DNA of 64,000 bases, taken from NCBI GenBank assembly GCA_905181855.1, contig CAJIZE010000003.1, forward strand, positions 1 to 64,000, written 5' to 3'. Positions 7,882 through 16,969 of the stretch are shown piece after piece. The notes beneath the pieces were generated by a model that saw only the letters and a list, made by a program, of their open reading frames with translations, was not told the DNA's origin and searched no databases. This DNA is from an uncultured Flavobacteriales bacterium. GTDB lineage: Bacteria; Bacteroidota; Bacteroidia; Flavobacteriales_G; Salibacteraceae. A program made the translations under genes and the position numbers. The number at the start of each line of letters is the position of its first letter. Positions within the stretch are counted from its first letter, which is position 1.

Positions 7882-8865
7882 TTATTTGATGTATTTATCA
7901 AACTCTTTATGCTCTTTTTTATAAAGCTCTTGCTCCGGTAATGACTTAAAATACTCGTATGTTATTTTTAATCCTTCAGCTCTATTTACTTTAGGTTCCC
8001 ATTTAATAATTGATCTAGCTTTATCAATATTTGGTTGACGCTGCATTGGATCGTCAACGGGAAGTGGTTGGTATATTACTTTTTGAGTTGTACCTGTTAA
8101 CTTAATGATTTCTTCAGCAAACTCACCAATTGTAATTTCATCAGGATTACCGATGTTCATTGGTTGAGTATAATCGCTATGCAATAACCTGTAAATGCCT
8201 TCAACCAAATCATCAACATAACAAAAAGATCGGGTTTGTTTACCATTACCAAAAACAGTTAAATCTTCACCTCTTAAAGCTTGACCAATAAATGCAGGTA
8301 AAACCCTGCCGTCATTAAGTCTCATTCTTGGCCCGTAAGTGTTAAAAATTCTAATAATCCGTGTTTCCAATCCATGATATGTATGATAAGCCATGGTCAT
8401 TGCTTCTTGAAACCTTTTGGCTTCGTCATAAACACCTCTTGGTCCAACGGGGTTCACATTACCCCAGTACTCTTCAGTTTGAGGGTGTACGGTAGGGTCT
8501 CCATAAACTTCAGAGGTAGAAGCTATAAGCATCCTTGCATTTTTAGCTTTGGCTAGTCCTAATAAATTATGTGTTCCTAATGACCCAACCTTCAAGGTTT
8601 GAATCGGTATTTTTAAATAATCAATTGGGCTCGCAGGTGATGCAAAATGAAGTATGTAATCTAGTTCATCGGCTACATGCACATAATTACTTACATCGTG
8701 GTTACAGAACTCAAATTGTTCTAAAGGAAACAGATGTTCAATATTCTTTAAGTCACCAGTAATTAAATTATCCATTCCGATAACTTTATAGCCTTCTTTT
8801 ATAAATCTATCGCAGAGATGCGATCCTAAAAATCCGGCTGCACCGGTAATAAGAACTGTTTTCAT
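7882..8865 (-). CDS. UDP-glucuronate decarboxylase (UDP-xylose synthase)
   Basis: This SDR enzyme removes CO2 from UDP-glucuronate to give UDP-xylose. The 327 residues begin with [18 protein letters not shown], then carry [16 protein letters not shown], the STSEVYGDP catalytic segment, the YDEAKR Tyr-Lys motif that marks UXS enzymes, and [19 protein letters not shown]. These are the bacterial and plant UXS signatures. Its substrate would come from the Ugd gene immediately upstream in the same operon (eight-base gap), which makes a complete UDP-glucose to UDP-xylose route. The downstream acetyltransferase begins one base after its stop. Confidence 0.92.
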   Translation of the reverse strand: MKTVLITGAAGFLGSHLCDRFIKEGYKVIGMDNLITGDLKNIEHLFPLEQFEFCNHDVSNYVHVADELDYILHFASPASPIDYLKIPIQTLKVGSLGTHNLLGLAKAKNARMLIASTSEVYGDPTVHPQTEEYWGNVNPVGPRGVYDEAKRFQEAMTMAYHTYHGLETRIIRIFNTYGPRMRLNDGRVLPAFIGQALRGEDLTVFGNGKQTRSFCYVDDLVEGIYRLLHSDYTQPMNIGNPDEITIGEFAEEIIKLTGTTQKVIYQPLPVDDPMQRQPNIDKARSIIKWEPKVNRAEGLKITYEYFKSLPEQELYKKEHKEFDKYIK

Positions 8866-8873
8866 ATTTCTGA

Positions 8874-10172
8874 TTATCTACCGATGCTAAAATAAGTAAA
8901 GCCTACCTCATTCATATGGGATACTTCAAACAAGTTTCTTCCATCAAAAATTACATTATCGTTCATGAGTTCGCTTATTTTTTCAAAATCTGGGTTTCTA
9001 AAAACACTCCATTCTGTGGCAATTAATAGGGCATCTGCATTTTTAACCGCGTCGTATTGGTTTGATGCGTATTTAATTTTTTCACCAATTAAAGCTTTTA
9101 CGTTGTCCATTGCTTCTGGGTCGTATGCCACTATTTCTGCCCCAAGCTTTGTTAACTCATCAATATTGTATAAAGCAGGCGCTTCTCTTATATCGTCTGT
9201 GTTTGGTTTAAAGGCTAATCCCCACAAGGCAATTTTTTTACCTTTTAAATCGCCCTTAAAGTAATTCTTTATTTTAGGAATCATAACAGTTTTTTGCTTT
9301 TGGTTTACTTCCATAACCGAATCAAGAATAGAAAAGGTGTAACCTACTTCTTTGGCAGATTTAACTAGTGCCTGAACATCTTTTGGGAAACAACTTCCTC
9401 CATAACCAATACCAGGAAATAAAAAACGTTTTCCTATTCGAGTATCTGAGCCAATTCCGGTTCTTACTTGGTCAACATCAGCACCTACCAATTCGCATAA
9501 ATTGGCAATCTCATTCATAAATGAAATTTTTGTTGCTAAAAAACTGTTTGCCGCATATTTTGTGAGTTCTGCAGATTTTTCATCCATGAAAATGATTGGA
9601 TTGCCTTGACGAACATAAGGCTTATACAATTCATCCATTACTTTCTGAGCTTTTTTAGATGAGGTTCCAATTACAACCCTATCAGGTTTCATGAAGTCTT
9701 CTACCGCAAATCCCTCTCTTAAAAACTCGGGGTTAGAAACCACATCAAAATCTAGATTAGTGTTTTTAGAAATAGCAGCATTAACTTTTTCAGCAGTTCC
9801 AACCGGAACAGTACTCTTGTCTATAACCACTTTATATTCTGTAATGATTTTACCCAAATCTTCCGCAACTCCCAATATATAAGATAAATCGGCGCTACCA
9901 TCTTCACCCGGTGGAGTAGGTAAAGCTAAAAATATAATTTTAGCCTGATTTACAGCTTCTTTTAAATTAGTAGTAAATGATAGTCTCTTTTGTTCAATGT
10001 TTCTTTTAAACAAAACTTCCAATCCCGGTTCATAGATCGGAATTTGACCATTTTTCATTTTGTTTACTTTCTTCTCATCAATGTCTATACAAATAACTGT
10101 GTTTCCTGTTTCAGCTAAACATGTACCTGTTACAAGGCCTACATAACCTGTTCCTACTACTGCAATTTTCAT
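8874..10172 (-). CDS. ugd: UDP-glucose 6-dehydrogenase
   Basis: Ugd oxidises UDP-glucose to UDP-glucuronate using two NAD. The 432-residue protein shows the N-terminal Rossmann motif [19 protein letters not shown], the [17 protein letters not shown] loop and [11 protein letters not shown]. Its catalytic loop is [20 protein letters not shown], with the cysteine near residue 260, and its C-terminal NAD/UDP domain contains [28 protein letters not shown] is characteristic of true UDP-glucose dehydrogenases. It is second in the operon, four bases from the aminotransferase gene, and feeds the decarboxylase gene that follows. Confidence 0.94.
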   Translation of the reverse strand: MKIAVVGTGYVGLVTGTCLAETGNTVICIDIDEKKVNKMKNGQIPIYEPGLEVLFKRNIEQKRLSFTTNLKEAVNQAKIIFLALPTPPGEDGSADLSYILGVAEDLGKIITEYKVVIDKSTVPVGTAEKVNAAISKNTNLDFDVVSNPEFLREGFAVEDFMKPDRVVIGTSSKKAQKVMDELYKPYVRQGNPIIFMDEKSAELTKYAANSFLATKISFMNEIANLCELVGADVDQVRTGIGSDTRIGKRFLFPGIGYGGSCFPKDVQALVKSAKEVGYTFSILDSVMEVNQKQKTVMIPKIKNYFKGDLKGKKIALWGLAFKPNTDDIREAPALYNIDELTKLGAEIVAYDPEAMDNVKALIGEKIKYASNQYDAVKNADALLIATEWSVFRNPDFEKISELMNDNVIFDGRNLFEVSHMNEVGFTYFSIGR

Positions 10173-10176
10173 TCAA

Positions 10177-11307
10177 CTATTTTTTAAAAAATTCTAATAC
10201 TTTTTTTGTGATAAAACTAATTTGATCTTCTTCCATTTCGGTGTGCATTGGCAATGATATTACTCTACTACAAAGATCTTCAGTTAAGGTTAAATCAGTA
10301 TTAATTTCAAATTTACTGAATCCTTTTTGAAGGTGAATTGGAATTGGATAGTATGTATTACATGGGATGCTTTCATTATTTAAAAAAGTCATTAAAGCAT
10401 CCCTTTTGTTTGCGTCTTTCAGTTTTAGCGTATACTGGTGGTAAGTATGATCCGAATATTTTTCAATTTTCGGAGTTTGCAAATCATCAATTGTTTTAAA
10501 TGCTGCGCTATACTTTTCTGCAACTTCTTGTCTAGCAGTAATGTAGTTGCCTAAATATTTTAATTTTACATCTAATACGGCTGCTTGGATAGTATCTAGC
10601 CTAGAGTTACAGCCTATTATATCGTGAACATACTTTCTGCTTTGTCCATGGTTTGCAACCATCGAGGCTTTAGTTGCCAAATCATCATCATTGGTGAATA
10701 TAGCACCAGCATCTCCATAAGCACCCAGGTTCTTTGAAGGAAAAAAGGAAGTTGTTCCAAAATCGCCCATTGTACCAGCTTTTTTTACCGTTCCGTCACT
10801 GAAGGTATAAGAAGTATCAATTGCTTGAGCTGTATCTTCGATTACAACAATTTTGTTTTTTCTACTGAAATTAAGAATTGGCTCCATGTCAGCGCATTGA
10901 CCGTATAGATGAACAGGTATAATGGCTTTTACTTTAGGATTGTACACTTTTTCTAATTGATCAATGTCAATGGTGAAACTATCCGGATTAACCTCGATGA
11001 AGACTGGTTTTAAATTCAGCAATGCAATTACTTCTGCAGTAGCGATGTAAGAGAAACTAGGGGTGATTACTTCATCACCTGGTTTAAGCCCTGCTGCCAT
11101 CAACGCTATCTGTAGGGCATCAGTCCCGTTTGCACAAGGAATAACATGTTTTACATTAAGTTTTTCTTGAAGATGGGTTTTAAAGCTTTTTACTTCAGGA
11201 CCATTAATATATTTGCCAGACCGCACTACATTAATTATTGCGTCGTTTACTTCTGTTTCAATCTTTTTATATTGAGAAAGTAAATCTACTAATTGTATAG
11301 AATTCAT
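10177..11307 (-). CDS. DegT/DnrJ/EryC1 family sugar aminotransferase (WbpE-like)
   Basis: This PLP enzyme is expected to transfer an amino group from glutamate to a keto-sugar nucleotide. The 376 residues carry CANGTDALQIALMAAGLKPG near residues 58-77, the cofactor aspartate/glutamine region IEDTAQAIDTSY, and the PLP-lysine motif FFPSKNLGAYGDAGA with Lys192. They also carry ANHGQSRKYVHDIIGCNSRL, a WbpE/WlbC-style segment. As first gene of the operon, together with an acetyltransferase and a hexosamine 6-dehydrogenase, it fits the 3-amino step of a diacetamido-uronic acid pathway. The 3-dehydrogenase (WbpB) needed before it is not in the window. Confidence 0.87.
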   Translation of the reverse strand: MNSIQLVDLLSQYKKIETEVNDAIINVVRSGKYINGPEVKSFKTHLQEKLNVKHVIPCANGTDALQIALMAAGLKPGDEVITPSFSYIATAEVIALLNLKPVFIEVNPDSFTIDIDQLEKVYNPKVKAIIPVHLYGQCADMEPILNFSRKNKIVVIEDTAQAIDTSYTFSDGTVKKAGTMGDFGTTSFFPSKNLGAYGDAGAIFTNDDDLATKASMVANHGQSRKYVHDIIGCNSRLDTIQAAVLDVKLKYLGNYITARQEVAEKYSAAFKTIDDLQTPKIEKYSDHTYHQYTLKLKDANKRDALMTFLNNESIPCNTYYPIPIHLQKGFSKFEINTDLTLTEDLCSRVISLPMHTEMEEDQISFITKKVLEFFKK

Positions 11308-11375
11308 ATATTGTTTATATGCTAAAAAAAGACTGCGAATGTAATTATTTTTATCCTCAGATATTACGATGTGTT

Positions 11376-12152
11376 ATGCGTAAAATGATTAGAACGATAA
11401 GTTCATTATTTTTAGTGACTTTGCTATTTTTTGCCTTTTTCAAAAATAGCGAAGCTCAAGTTAATGTTCAAGATTCGATTATTAAAGTGCCATTGCTGCA
11501 TATTGGGTCTTCGTTGAATTATTCTACAGGTGATTTAACCTCTAGATTCGGTTTTTTTGCTGAATTTGGCGGTGCAATGTTATTTAAAACGAAGAAGAAT
11601 TGGCTACTTGGTCCTGAAATATATTTTCAGTTTGGTGATCGGGTTAAAGAAACAGAAATGTTTGATTACTTAATCATAGAAAATGGAACAGCATTAAATA
11701 TTGGCGGTCGAAATGAAGGAATATTCTTTTATCAAAGAGGGTTTGAAAGCTCATTTAACTTTGGGAAGATTACAAACCTTTTAGCAGTTAATCCAAATTC
11801 AGGTTTAAGGTTTAATGTTGCATGCGGTTTTTGGCAACATAGAATAAAATCTGTTTCCGAAAACCAAGGTATTTTTTTACTTAGAGATGAATATTTGCCT
11901 GGTTATGATCGATTGGTGTCTGGTTTTATTTTTAAACAATTTATAGGGTATCACTATATGGGTGAGAGCAGGCTTGTGAATTTCACAGTAGGATTTGAAA
12001 TGAGTGAAGGATTTACCAAGGGTAGAAGAAACTATCAGTACGATACCAAATTACCAGCTACTGAAAATAGAGTTGAAGGATATTACGGCATCAAGCTTAA
12101 TTGGGTTCTGCCTTTTTATAAAAGATCAACTAGAGAATTTTATACGTATTGA
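11376..12152 (+). CDS. Outer-membrane protein of unknown function, upstream of waaA
   Basis: The chosen ATG gives MRKMIRTISSLFLVTLLFFAFFKNSEA, a normal signal peptide; the frame extends 19 codons further upstream but without export features. The mature region of about 230 residues has strand-length alternating segments with many aromatics (LLGPEIYFQFGDRVKE, FIFKQFIGYHYMGESRLVNF) and ends with YYGIKLNWVLPFYKR, so it is likely a barrel or barrel-associated protein. Its TGA overlaps the ATG of waaA, which suggests co-transcription with lipid A core assembly. It lies divergently from the sugar operon. No specific family recognised. Confidence 0.62.
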   Translation: MRKMIRTISSLFLVTLLFFAFFKNSEAQVNVQDSIIKVPLLHIGSSLNYSTGDLTSRFGFFAEFGGAMLFKTKKNWLLGPEIYFQFGDRVKETEMFDYLIIENGTALNIGGRNEGIFFYQRGFESSFNFGKITNLLAVNPNSGLRFNVACGFWQHRIKSVSENQGIFLLRDEYLPGYDRLVSGFIFKQFIGYHYMGESRLVNFTVGFEMSEGFTKGRRNYQYDTKLPATENRVEGYYGIKLNWVLPFYKRSTREFYTY

Positions 12153-13387
12153 TGCAGTTTTTTTATTCTTTTTCTTTAAAGTTCTATCATTTTTTGATTT
12201 GGTTGATTAGTTTCAAAAATGAGAAAGCGAAAAAATGGATTAATGGTAGGAAAAATGTTTTTGAAAACATTGAATTAAAGAAAGATGATGAATTTGTAAT
12301 CTGGATGCACTGTGCTTCGTTGGGTGAATTTGAACAAGGAAAACCTGTTATTGAAGAATTACTTAAGAAAGTAAATAATTCGTCTTTGATTTTGAGTTTT
12401 TTTTCACCTTCAGGTTATGAATACAAGAAAGATTATCACCAGGCCAAACGCGTACTTTATTTGCCTTTAGATTCAAAACAAAATGCAAGAAAATGGTTCG
12501 ATGCTTTTGAACCAAATATGTTTTTGAGTATTAAGTATGAGATTTGGCCCTTTTATTTGGCTGAAGCAAGAAAACGTAGCATCCCAAGTTTTTTAATTTC
12601 GGCAACCTTTAGAAAAAGCCAAGTGTACTTTTCAATTTTCGGTTCATTTTTTAGGTCATCACTTAAGTGTTTTGAAAACGTTATGGTTCAGGATCAAAGC
12701 TCACTATTATTATTAGAAAAATTTGGAATTGAAAGTGTTGTTACAGGAGATACACGTTTCGATAGAGTAGCAGAGATTAAAAATGAAAAGTTTGAAGACA
12801 ATACCATTAATGACTTTGTTGCTGAAAATGAAAAGGTCGTAGTATTTGGTTCAACATATTCTCAGGAGCATAAATGGATCCAGGGGCTAATTAATAAAAA
12901 GATATCAACGAATTATAAATTCATTATAGCGCCTCATAATCTAGATGAAAATGCTTTAGAGGAATTGGATGAATTGTTTCCTACTGCTTTGAAATATTCA
13001 AATTACCAACAAGAACAAGTTAAAAGCGAAATATTAATTATTGATACCATTGGTTTATTGTCCAGAATATATCGCTATGCTATGCTAGCATACGTAGGTG
13101 GTGGATTTGGTGGAGGCCTTCATAATTCGTTAGAAGCGGTTGCCTATGGGATTCCTGTTTTGGTTGGCCCAAATCATAGAAAGTTTCATGAGGTACAAAC
13201 TTTAATTGATCAAAATGGCATTTTGGAGCTTAAAAACGAAAATGAATTCAACAATAAAATTATCGAAATTTTAAATAGCTCTAAATTATCCTCATCAATG
13301 GGGAATACCAATCGAGATTATACTCATCAAATGAAAGGGGCAACCGAAAAATCGGTTAGTCAAATATTAAATAAACTAAACGTTTAA
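12152..13387 (+). CDS. waaA: 3-deoxy-D-manno-octulosonic acid transferase
   Basis: WaaA (KdtA) transfers Kdo from CMP-Kdo to lipid IVA at the inner membrane. The 411 residues contain an N-terminal hydrophobic anchor (FYHFLIWLIS) and the family motif WMHCASLGEFEQGKPVIEEL with the catalytic glutamate. They also contain FLSIKYEIWPFYLAEARKR, TGDTRFDRV and the donor-binding AYVGGGFGGGLHNSLEAVAY region. The ATG at 12152 shares bases with the TGA of the previous gene; an in-frame TTG just before it is less likely. The last 40 bases are duplicated, with changes, at 15572, downstream of the mltA insert. Confidence 0.92.
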   Translation: MQFFYSFSLKFYHFLIWLISFKNEKAKKWINGRKNVFENIELKKDDEFVIWMHCASLGEFEQGKPVIEELLKKVNNSSLILSFFSPSGYEYKKDYHQAKRVLYLPLDSKQNARKWFDAFEPNMFLSIKYEIWPFYLAEARKRSIPSFLISATFRKSQVYFSIFGSFFRSSLKCFENVMVQDQSSLLLLEKFGIESVVTGDTRFDRVAEIKNEKFEDNTINDFVAENEKVVVFGSTYSQEHKWIQGLINKKISTNYKFIIAPHNLDENALEELDELFPTALKYSNYQQEQVKSEILIIDTIGLLSRIYRYAMLAYVGGGFGGGLHNSLEAVAYGIPVLVGPNHRKFHEVQTLIDQNGILELKNENEFNNKIIEILNSSKLSSSMGNTNRDYTHQMKGATEKSVSQILNKLNV

Positions 13388-13682
13388 TTCACCACTAATT
13401 TCTCGATAAACATCTGGTTTTCTGAGGATGCTTTAATCCAATACATTCCTTTAGATAGACTGTTTATGTTAATTGTTGGATTATTAAAGGTGGTGATTTC
13501 TTTGATCATTTTACCTGATAAATTGAAAACTTGAATTGACTCTAATGCCATTGACGTATTTAAATTTACTTGGCCATTAGTAGGGTTAGGATAAAACCGT
13601 CTTTTTTGCTCTTCAGCCTCAATATTTTGCAATGATGCTCTGGTAAGAACACATGTCACCTTTTATTGCACCAGAAGATCTG
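13347..13682. repeat. Direct repeat copy A: waaA tail plus sorting-domain end
   Basis: This stretch runs from the last 40 bases of waaA through the remnant of a T9SS sorting-domain gene. It matches 15572-15917 in the same orientation and order, with scattered base changes and a deletion of about ten bases near 13645. At protein level 55 of 71 aligned residues of the sorting domain are identical. Together the two copies bracket the mltA gene. Confidence 0.9.
13384..13659 (-). pseudogene. Remnant of a T9SS sorting-domain protein (3' end only)
   Basis: The 91-codon frame consists almost entirely of a type A T9SS C-terminal sorting domain: RFYPNPTNGQVNLNTS, a central FNLSGKMIKEIT strand pair and the terminal MFIEKLVVN. 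It has no signal peptide, and its first 15 codons run into sequence of the intact kelch gene with a frameshifting deletion. The homologous full gene lies at 15608-16816. It is best read as the left-behind 3' end of a duplicated kelch/T9SS gene rather than as an expressed protein. Confidence 0.85.
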
Positions 13683-13878
13683 CACCATTAGTTGGCACTA
13701 AAACTTCATCTTTAAAAAGCGCTAAGAAGTTATCTTAAGGCTCAGCGGATATCAATGTGGTTAATTTGTAATGTTTTCGCTTAAATCTTCTTTCTTAGGG
13801 CTTCTGCATTCAATAATGCTTCGCTGAATGAGGAATTTCAGTGCATTATCTGGAAGTATCACAAGGTAAGTGACATGC

Positions 13879-15033
13879 TTATTTTGGAAGCAGCAAGTAT
13901 AGTTCGCCGTAATGATGTAAAGCGCTCGCTTTAGTTTTGGCTGAAACGCCTATCCCTGTGTAAATGTCGACATGTCCCGCACCTTTAATCGCTGCTCCGG
14001 TATCATGCGCAAAAAGGATCTTCCATTCATATTTCACTAACTCATTCACAGAATTCAAAATAGGTGTTTTACCCACCATTACAGCTCCAAGGGGAACATA
14101 TCTCGTGTCCACCGCAACGGAGTGTGATTCAATTAGAGGGATGTTTGCTGCACCTGTAACGGGCTTGTTAACCGGCTCAAAAAAGGTGTAGGATGGGTTC
14201 GAATACAAAGTCTTGTGAACCTTCTTTGGGTATTTTTCACACCACCCTACGATTGCATCTAAAGAGATTTCATTCGCAGGGATTTCACCCGTTTCAACGA
14301 GGTGTTTTCCTATACTTTTATAGCCGTGCGAATTTTTTCCACCGTATCGTAAAAGTTGTTTTTTACCGTCTGGATACATAATGTAGCCAGAACCCTGAAT
14401 GTGCATAAAATATACTTCGAGTAAGTCGCTGGCCCAAGCTATCTCAAGGTTAAGTCCTTGTAATTGATGACCAGCATCTATTTGTCTGCGACTAGGCATC
14501 GGACCTTCCCATTTTTTGGGAAGGCGATAGAACGGATATTTATAAACAGAATCACGTTTAGCTCGTACTTTTACAATGGGAGTATAGTAGCCCGTGAAAT
14601 GTACATTGCCTTTTCCATCTTCACCTTTTATTTTGTAAGCCACAATTTTGGCATTGAGTTCTTTGGACGACATTTGAGAGCTTAGTTTAAGCGTTTCAAT
14701 TACCTCTATAAATTGATGTTGACTTATTGTCAAGTTTCCATAATTTATAGCACTATTAGAGCGATTATTTAGATGCCTTTGCTGATCAGTGAGGGATGCT
14801 TCTTTAGAAGGAATAAAGTTCGATACAGAATCCCAAGGCAAGGTAGCAGGAGTATATAATGACTTGAGTACGACAGCATTGTAGTTTTTGCCATTCCCCT
14901 GAAAATTGTAACCCTTACCAATCGCAGATTGCCCATAACCACATGCATGAACGATGAGAGCAAAACAAATTATGCTTATAAGCCGCAAGTGTATCAGAAA
15001 ATGAAAAGGACGTAATGGTTGGGAGCAAGGCAT
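13879..15033 (-). CDS. mltA: Membrane-bound lytic murein transglycosylase A
   Basis: MltA cleaves the MurNAc-GlcNAc bond of peptidoglycan, forming 1,6-anhydroMurNAc, from the outer membrane. The 384-residue protein has a hydrophobic N-terminus with a possible lipobox (VHAC), and the MltA domain around GNVHFTGYYTPIVKV and YFMHIQGSGYIMYPDG. Its C-terminal 3D domain shows VDTRYVPLGAVMV and FAHDTGAAIKGAGHVDIYTG, whose aspartates include the expected catalytic acid. It is single-gene, not in an operon, and sits inside a segment flanked by direct repeats, with base composition unlike its neighbours. Horizontal acquisition is likely. Confidence 0.9.
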   Translation of the reverse strand: MPCSQPLRPFHFLIHLRLISIICFALIVHACGYGQSAIGKGYNFQGNGKNYNAVVLKSLYTPATLPWDSVSNFIPSKEASLTDQQRHLNNRSNSAINYGNLTISQHQFIEVIETLKLSSQMSSKELNAKIVAYKIKGEDGKGNVHFTGYYTPIVKVRAKRDSVYKYPFYRLPKKWEGPMPSRRQIDAGHQLQGLNLEIAWASDLLEVYFMHIQGSGYIMYPDGKKQLLRYGGKNSHGYKSIGKHLVETGEIPANEISLDAIVGWCEKYPKKVHKTLYSNPSYTFFEPVNKPVTGAANIPLIESHSVAVDTRYVPLGAVMVGKTPILNSVNELVKYEWKILFAHDTGAAIKGAGHVDIYTGIGVSAKTKASALHHYGELYLLLPK

Positions 15034-15571
15034 AAGGTAAAATTAGCAACCTTTTAGCTATAAACGCTTATATTCTTTGCATCTGAACATAAAGGAATAT
15101 AATATGTGTATTTAACTGTTGCCATTTGGTCGCAATGCATAGAACATTAATCGAACAGAAAAATCAACATGAAAGTTTGCGCACTTATAAGAATATCAGC
15201 AAATTAGAAAGGGCATTTATGGAAATAAATACTTGTTTTTACCGCTCTTTTTGCTTGTCATATTTTTTGCTTTCGCTTTTCTACTAATGTCCCTAATGCT
15301 TGTTTTGTGAACTAATATTATTAGACCAATGGATACACATATTTTCAATAAATGACTTTCATCTGTGTAAATTTTAACTCACAAAGGTCAGATAATACTG
15401 ACGTTTCATGGCTTCTGCTTTAATAACTTATAAATGCTTTGAGATAGCTCTTTAAGATGGTCTTTAAACCAAATACAGCCTCAACAGACTGAGTTTTTTG
15501 ATGGTGTTTCGATGTGTAGAATTATATTTGGATACAATGAAGTAGAGGGGCGTTATCCCCAGGAGATAATT
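15034..15571. other. Gene-free stretch upstream of mltA
   Basis: No frame here looks like a real gene; the best, a 50-codon ATG frame starting near 15136, has no homology I recognise. A short GGGG/CCCC hairpin around CGTTAT lies at 15547-15560, just before the start of repeat copy B. The mltA promoter should lie near 15050-15100, but I see no exact TAnnTTTG element. Confidence 0.5.
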
Positions 15572-15917
15572 AAAATCGGTTAGTCAAAAATTAAATAAAT
15601 CAAACGTTTAATTCACTACTAATTTTTCGATAAACATCTCGTTTTCCGACGATGCTTTAATCCAATATATTCCTTTAGATAAATTGTTTAGATTAATTTT
15701 TAGCTTATTAAAGCAAGTGATTTCTTCAATCATTTCACCTGATAAGTTGAAAAATTGAATTGACCTTGGTGCTATTGACGTATTTAAATTTAGTTGACCA
15801 TTAGTAGGGTTAGGATAAAAAAAAGCTTTTTTCTCTTCAGCCTGAGTATTTTTCAATGATGCTATTGGGCCTAACTGATAAGACCACATGTCACCTTTTA
15901 TGGCACCAGAAGATCTG
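15572..15917. repeat. Direct repeat copy B: waaA tail plus sorting-domain end
   Basis: This copy begins with AAAATCGGTTAGTCAAA, matching the end of waaA but with no waaA gene in front of it. It continues through the 3' end of the intact kelch/T9SS gene. It pairs with 13347-13682. The orphan waaA tail at 15572-15610 is the clearest sign that the junction itself was duplicated. Confidence 0.9.
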
Positions 15918-16816
15918 TTTTCGCCTCCTAAGAAATACACTGTATTATCCAAGGTAAATGATCCTGGCGCCCATCTGCTAATTCCAGGATGTGAGGGTAA
16001 TTGCTCCCAGTCATCATTAAAAGGATCATATTTCCAAAATTCACCTTCGTTCATAAAATTATGGTTATCTCCATCACCGCTCAAAACATATCCATAACCT
16101 CCAAGTGCAAATTGCGTTCCTGCAACTCTGGCTTCACCGGGAAAGTTATTAAGTTTTGTCCAAGTATCGGTATCAATATCAAACTCATACCAATCACTGT
16201 AAATGTTGTTTCCGCCATGGCCCATTCCTGCGTAAATATGGTCGCCTGCAGCAAACATAAATGGATGGTGTCTTACAGGACCAGGTATGTCATTTTCTTG
16301 AGTCCAAGTATCGGTATCTATTTCATAACTCCACCAGTCTTTTAAATTGCCAGAATTACCATCACCTAAACCCACAAAAATTCTTCCTTCTGTAACGATA
16401 AAGGCTGGATGCCTTCTTCCTTCACAAGGGCAAGAGGATAGTTGAGTCCAACTAGAATTTATTGGGTCAAACTCCCAAAGGTCGTTTAAGAAATTAAATT
16501 GATATCCAAAACCCATGTATGCTTTACCATTATAGGCTTGACCGATAGCAAAACTTCTTGCAGCACCGGGAAAGTCGGTTAATTTAGACCATGAGTCATT
16601 CACAGGGTCATATTTGAAGAAGTCTTTTGAAGTTTGACTTGAAGCAGAAGTTCCAGTTACAGAATATCCAAATCCATCGATACCAAAAGTAACTGGGTGG
16701 TGTTTACCGATATTGTTTGGCAAAGAGGATTTTGAGTCCCAAGTTTGAGCAGATAATTGGATGTACCCCAGGAAAAATGGGATTAAGGTAACAATGGAAT
16801 AAATTTTTATCATCAA
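15608..16816 (-). CDS. Secreted kelch-repeat protein with T9SS sorting domain
   Basis: The 402-residue protein has a signal peptide (FFLGYIQLSA), then about six kelch-like blades of roughly 48 residues. Each blade has a variant of FxYDPxxDxWxxLxxFPGxAR, for example DLWEFDPINSSWTQL and WKYDPFNDDWEQLPSHPG, so residues 25-320 should form a beta-propeller. The last 75 residues are a type A T9SS sorting domain (FYPNPTNGQLNLNTS to FIEKLVVN), so the protein should cross the outer membrane by the T9SS. Ligand unknown. Its 3' end is the parent or partner of the remnant at 13384-13659. Confidence 0.88.
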   Translation of the reverse strand: MMIKIYSIVTLIPFFLGYIQLSAQTWDSKSSLPNNIGKHHPVTFGIDGFGYSVTGTSASSQTSKDFFKYDPVNDSWSKLTDFPGAARSFAIGQAYNGKAYMGFGYQFNFLNDLWEFDPINSSWTQLSSCPCEGRRHPAFIVTEGRIFVGLGDGNSGNLKDWWSYEIDTDTWTQENDIPGPVRHHPFMFAAGDHIYAGMGHGGNNIYSDWYEFDIDTDTWTKLNNFPGEARVAGTQFALGGYGYVLSGDGDNHNFMNEGEFWKYDPFNDDWEQLPSHPGISRWAPGSFTLDNTVYFLGGENRSSGAIKGDMWSYQLGPIASLKNTQAEEKKAFFYPNPTNGQLNLNTSIAPRSIQFFNLSGEMIEEITCFNKLKINLNNLSKGIYWIKASSENEMFIEKLVVN

Positions 16817-16885
16817 TGCAAAATAAAGAAAAAGTGTTAAATTATGTTCACTGAATAAAGTAAATTTTGTTTAATAAAATAAATT

Positions 16886-16960
16886 CCATCATTGGTCATA
16901 ATGTCCTGTGTATGTTTTCGCAGCTGCCCTCAGGGTGTCATGCACTATAAACATTGTTGG
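16886..16960. repeat. Imperfect inverted repeat resembling a degenerate attC site
   Basis: Bases 16886-16903 and the reverse complement of 16943-16960 agree at 13 of 18 positions. On the minus strand the element starts just after the stop of the barrel gene with ATCCAAC, which fits the RYYYAAC end box of integron attC sites. The far box (GATGGAA) is degenerate. No integrase gene is present in the window. Weak evidence; it may be a simple hairpin. Confidence 0.3.
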
Positions 16961-16969
16961 ATGCTGTTT

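Larger units (their letters stand above)
13683..15571. mobile_element. Putative inserted segment carrying mltA
   Basis: Everything between the two direct copies of the waaA-tail/sorting-domain junction is unique to this side: 196 bases without a clear gene, mltA, then about 540 non-coding bases. By eye the DNA is richer in G and C over mltA than the flanks. No transposase, integrase or terminal inverted repeat was seen. The layout resembles single-crossover integration of a circular molecule that carried a diverged copy of the junction, or a tandem duplication followed by deletion. A 39-codon frame reading to a stop at 13761-13763 on the minus strand is too weak to call. Confidence 0.45.

Noticed and set aside
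13683-13878. IS or transposase remnant left of mltA
   Set aside because: I looked for terminal inverted repeats and transposase-like frames on both strands and found none; only a weak 39-codon frame without known similarity.
15547-15560. GGGGCGTTATCCCC near repeat copy B as the end of an integron attC site
   Set aside because: The sequence ending resembles some attC core sites, but no complementary partner box was found upstream, so only a four-base hairpin remains.
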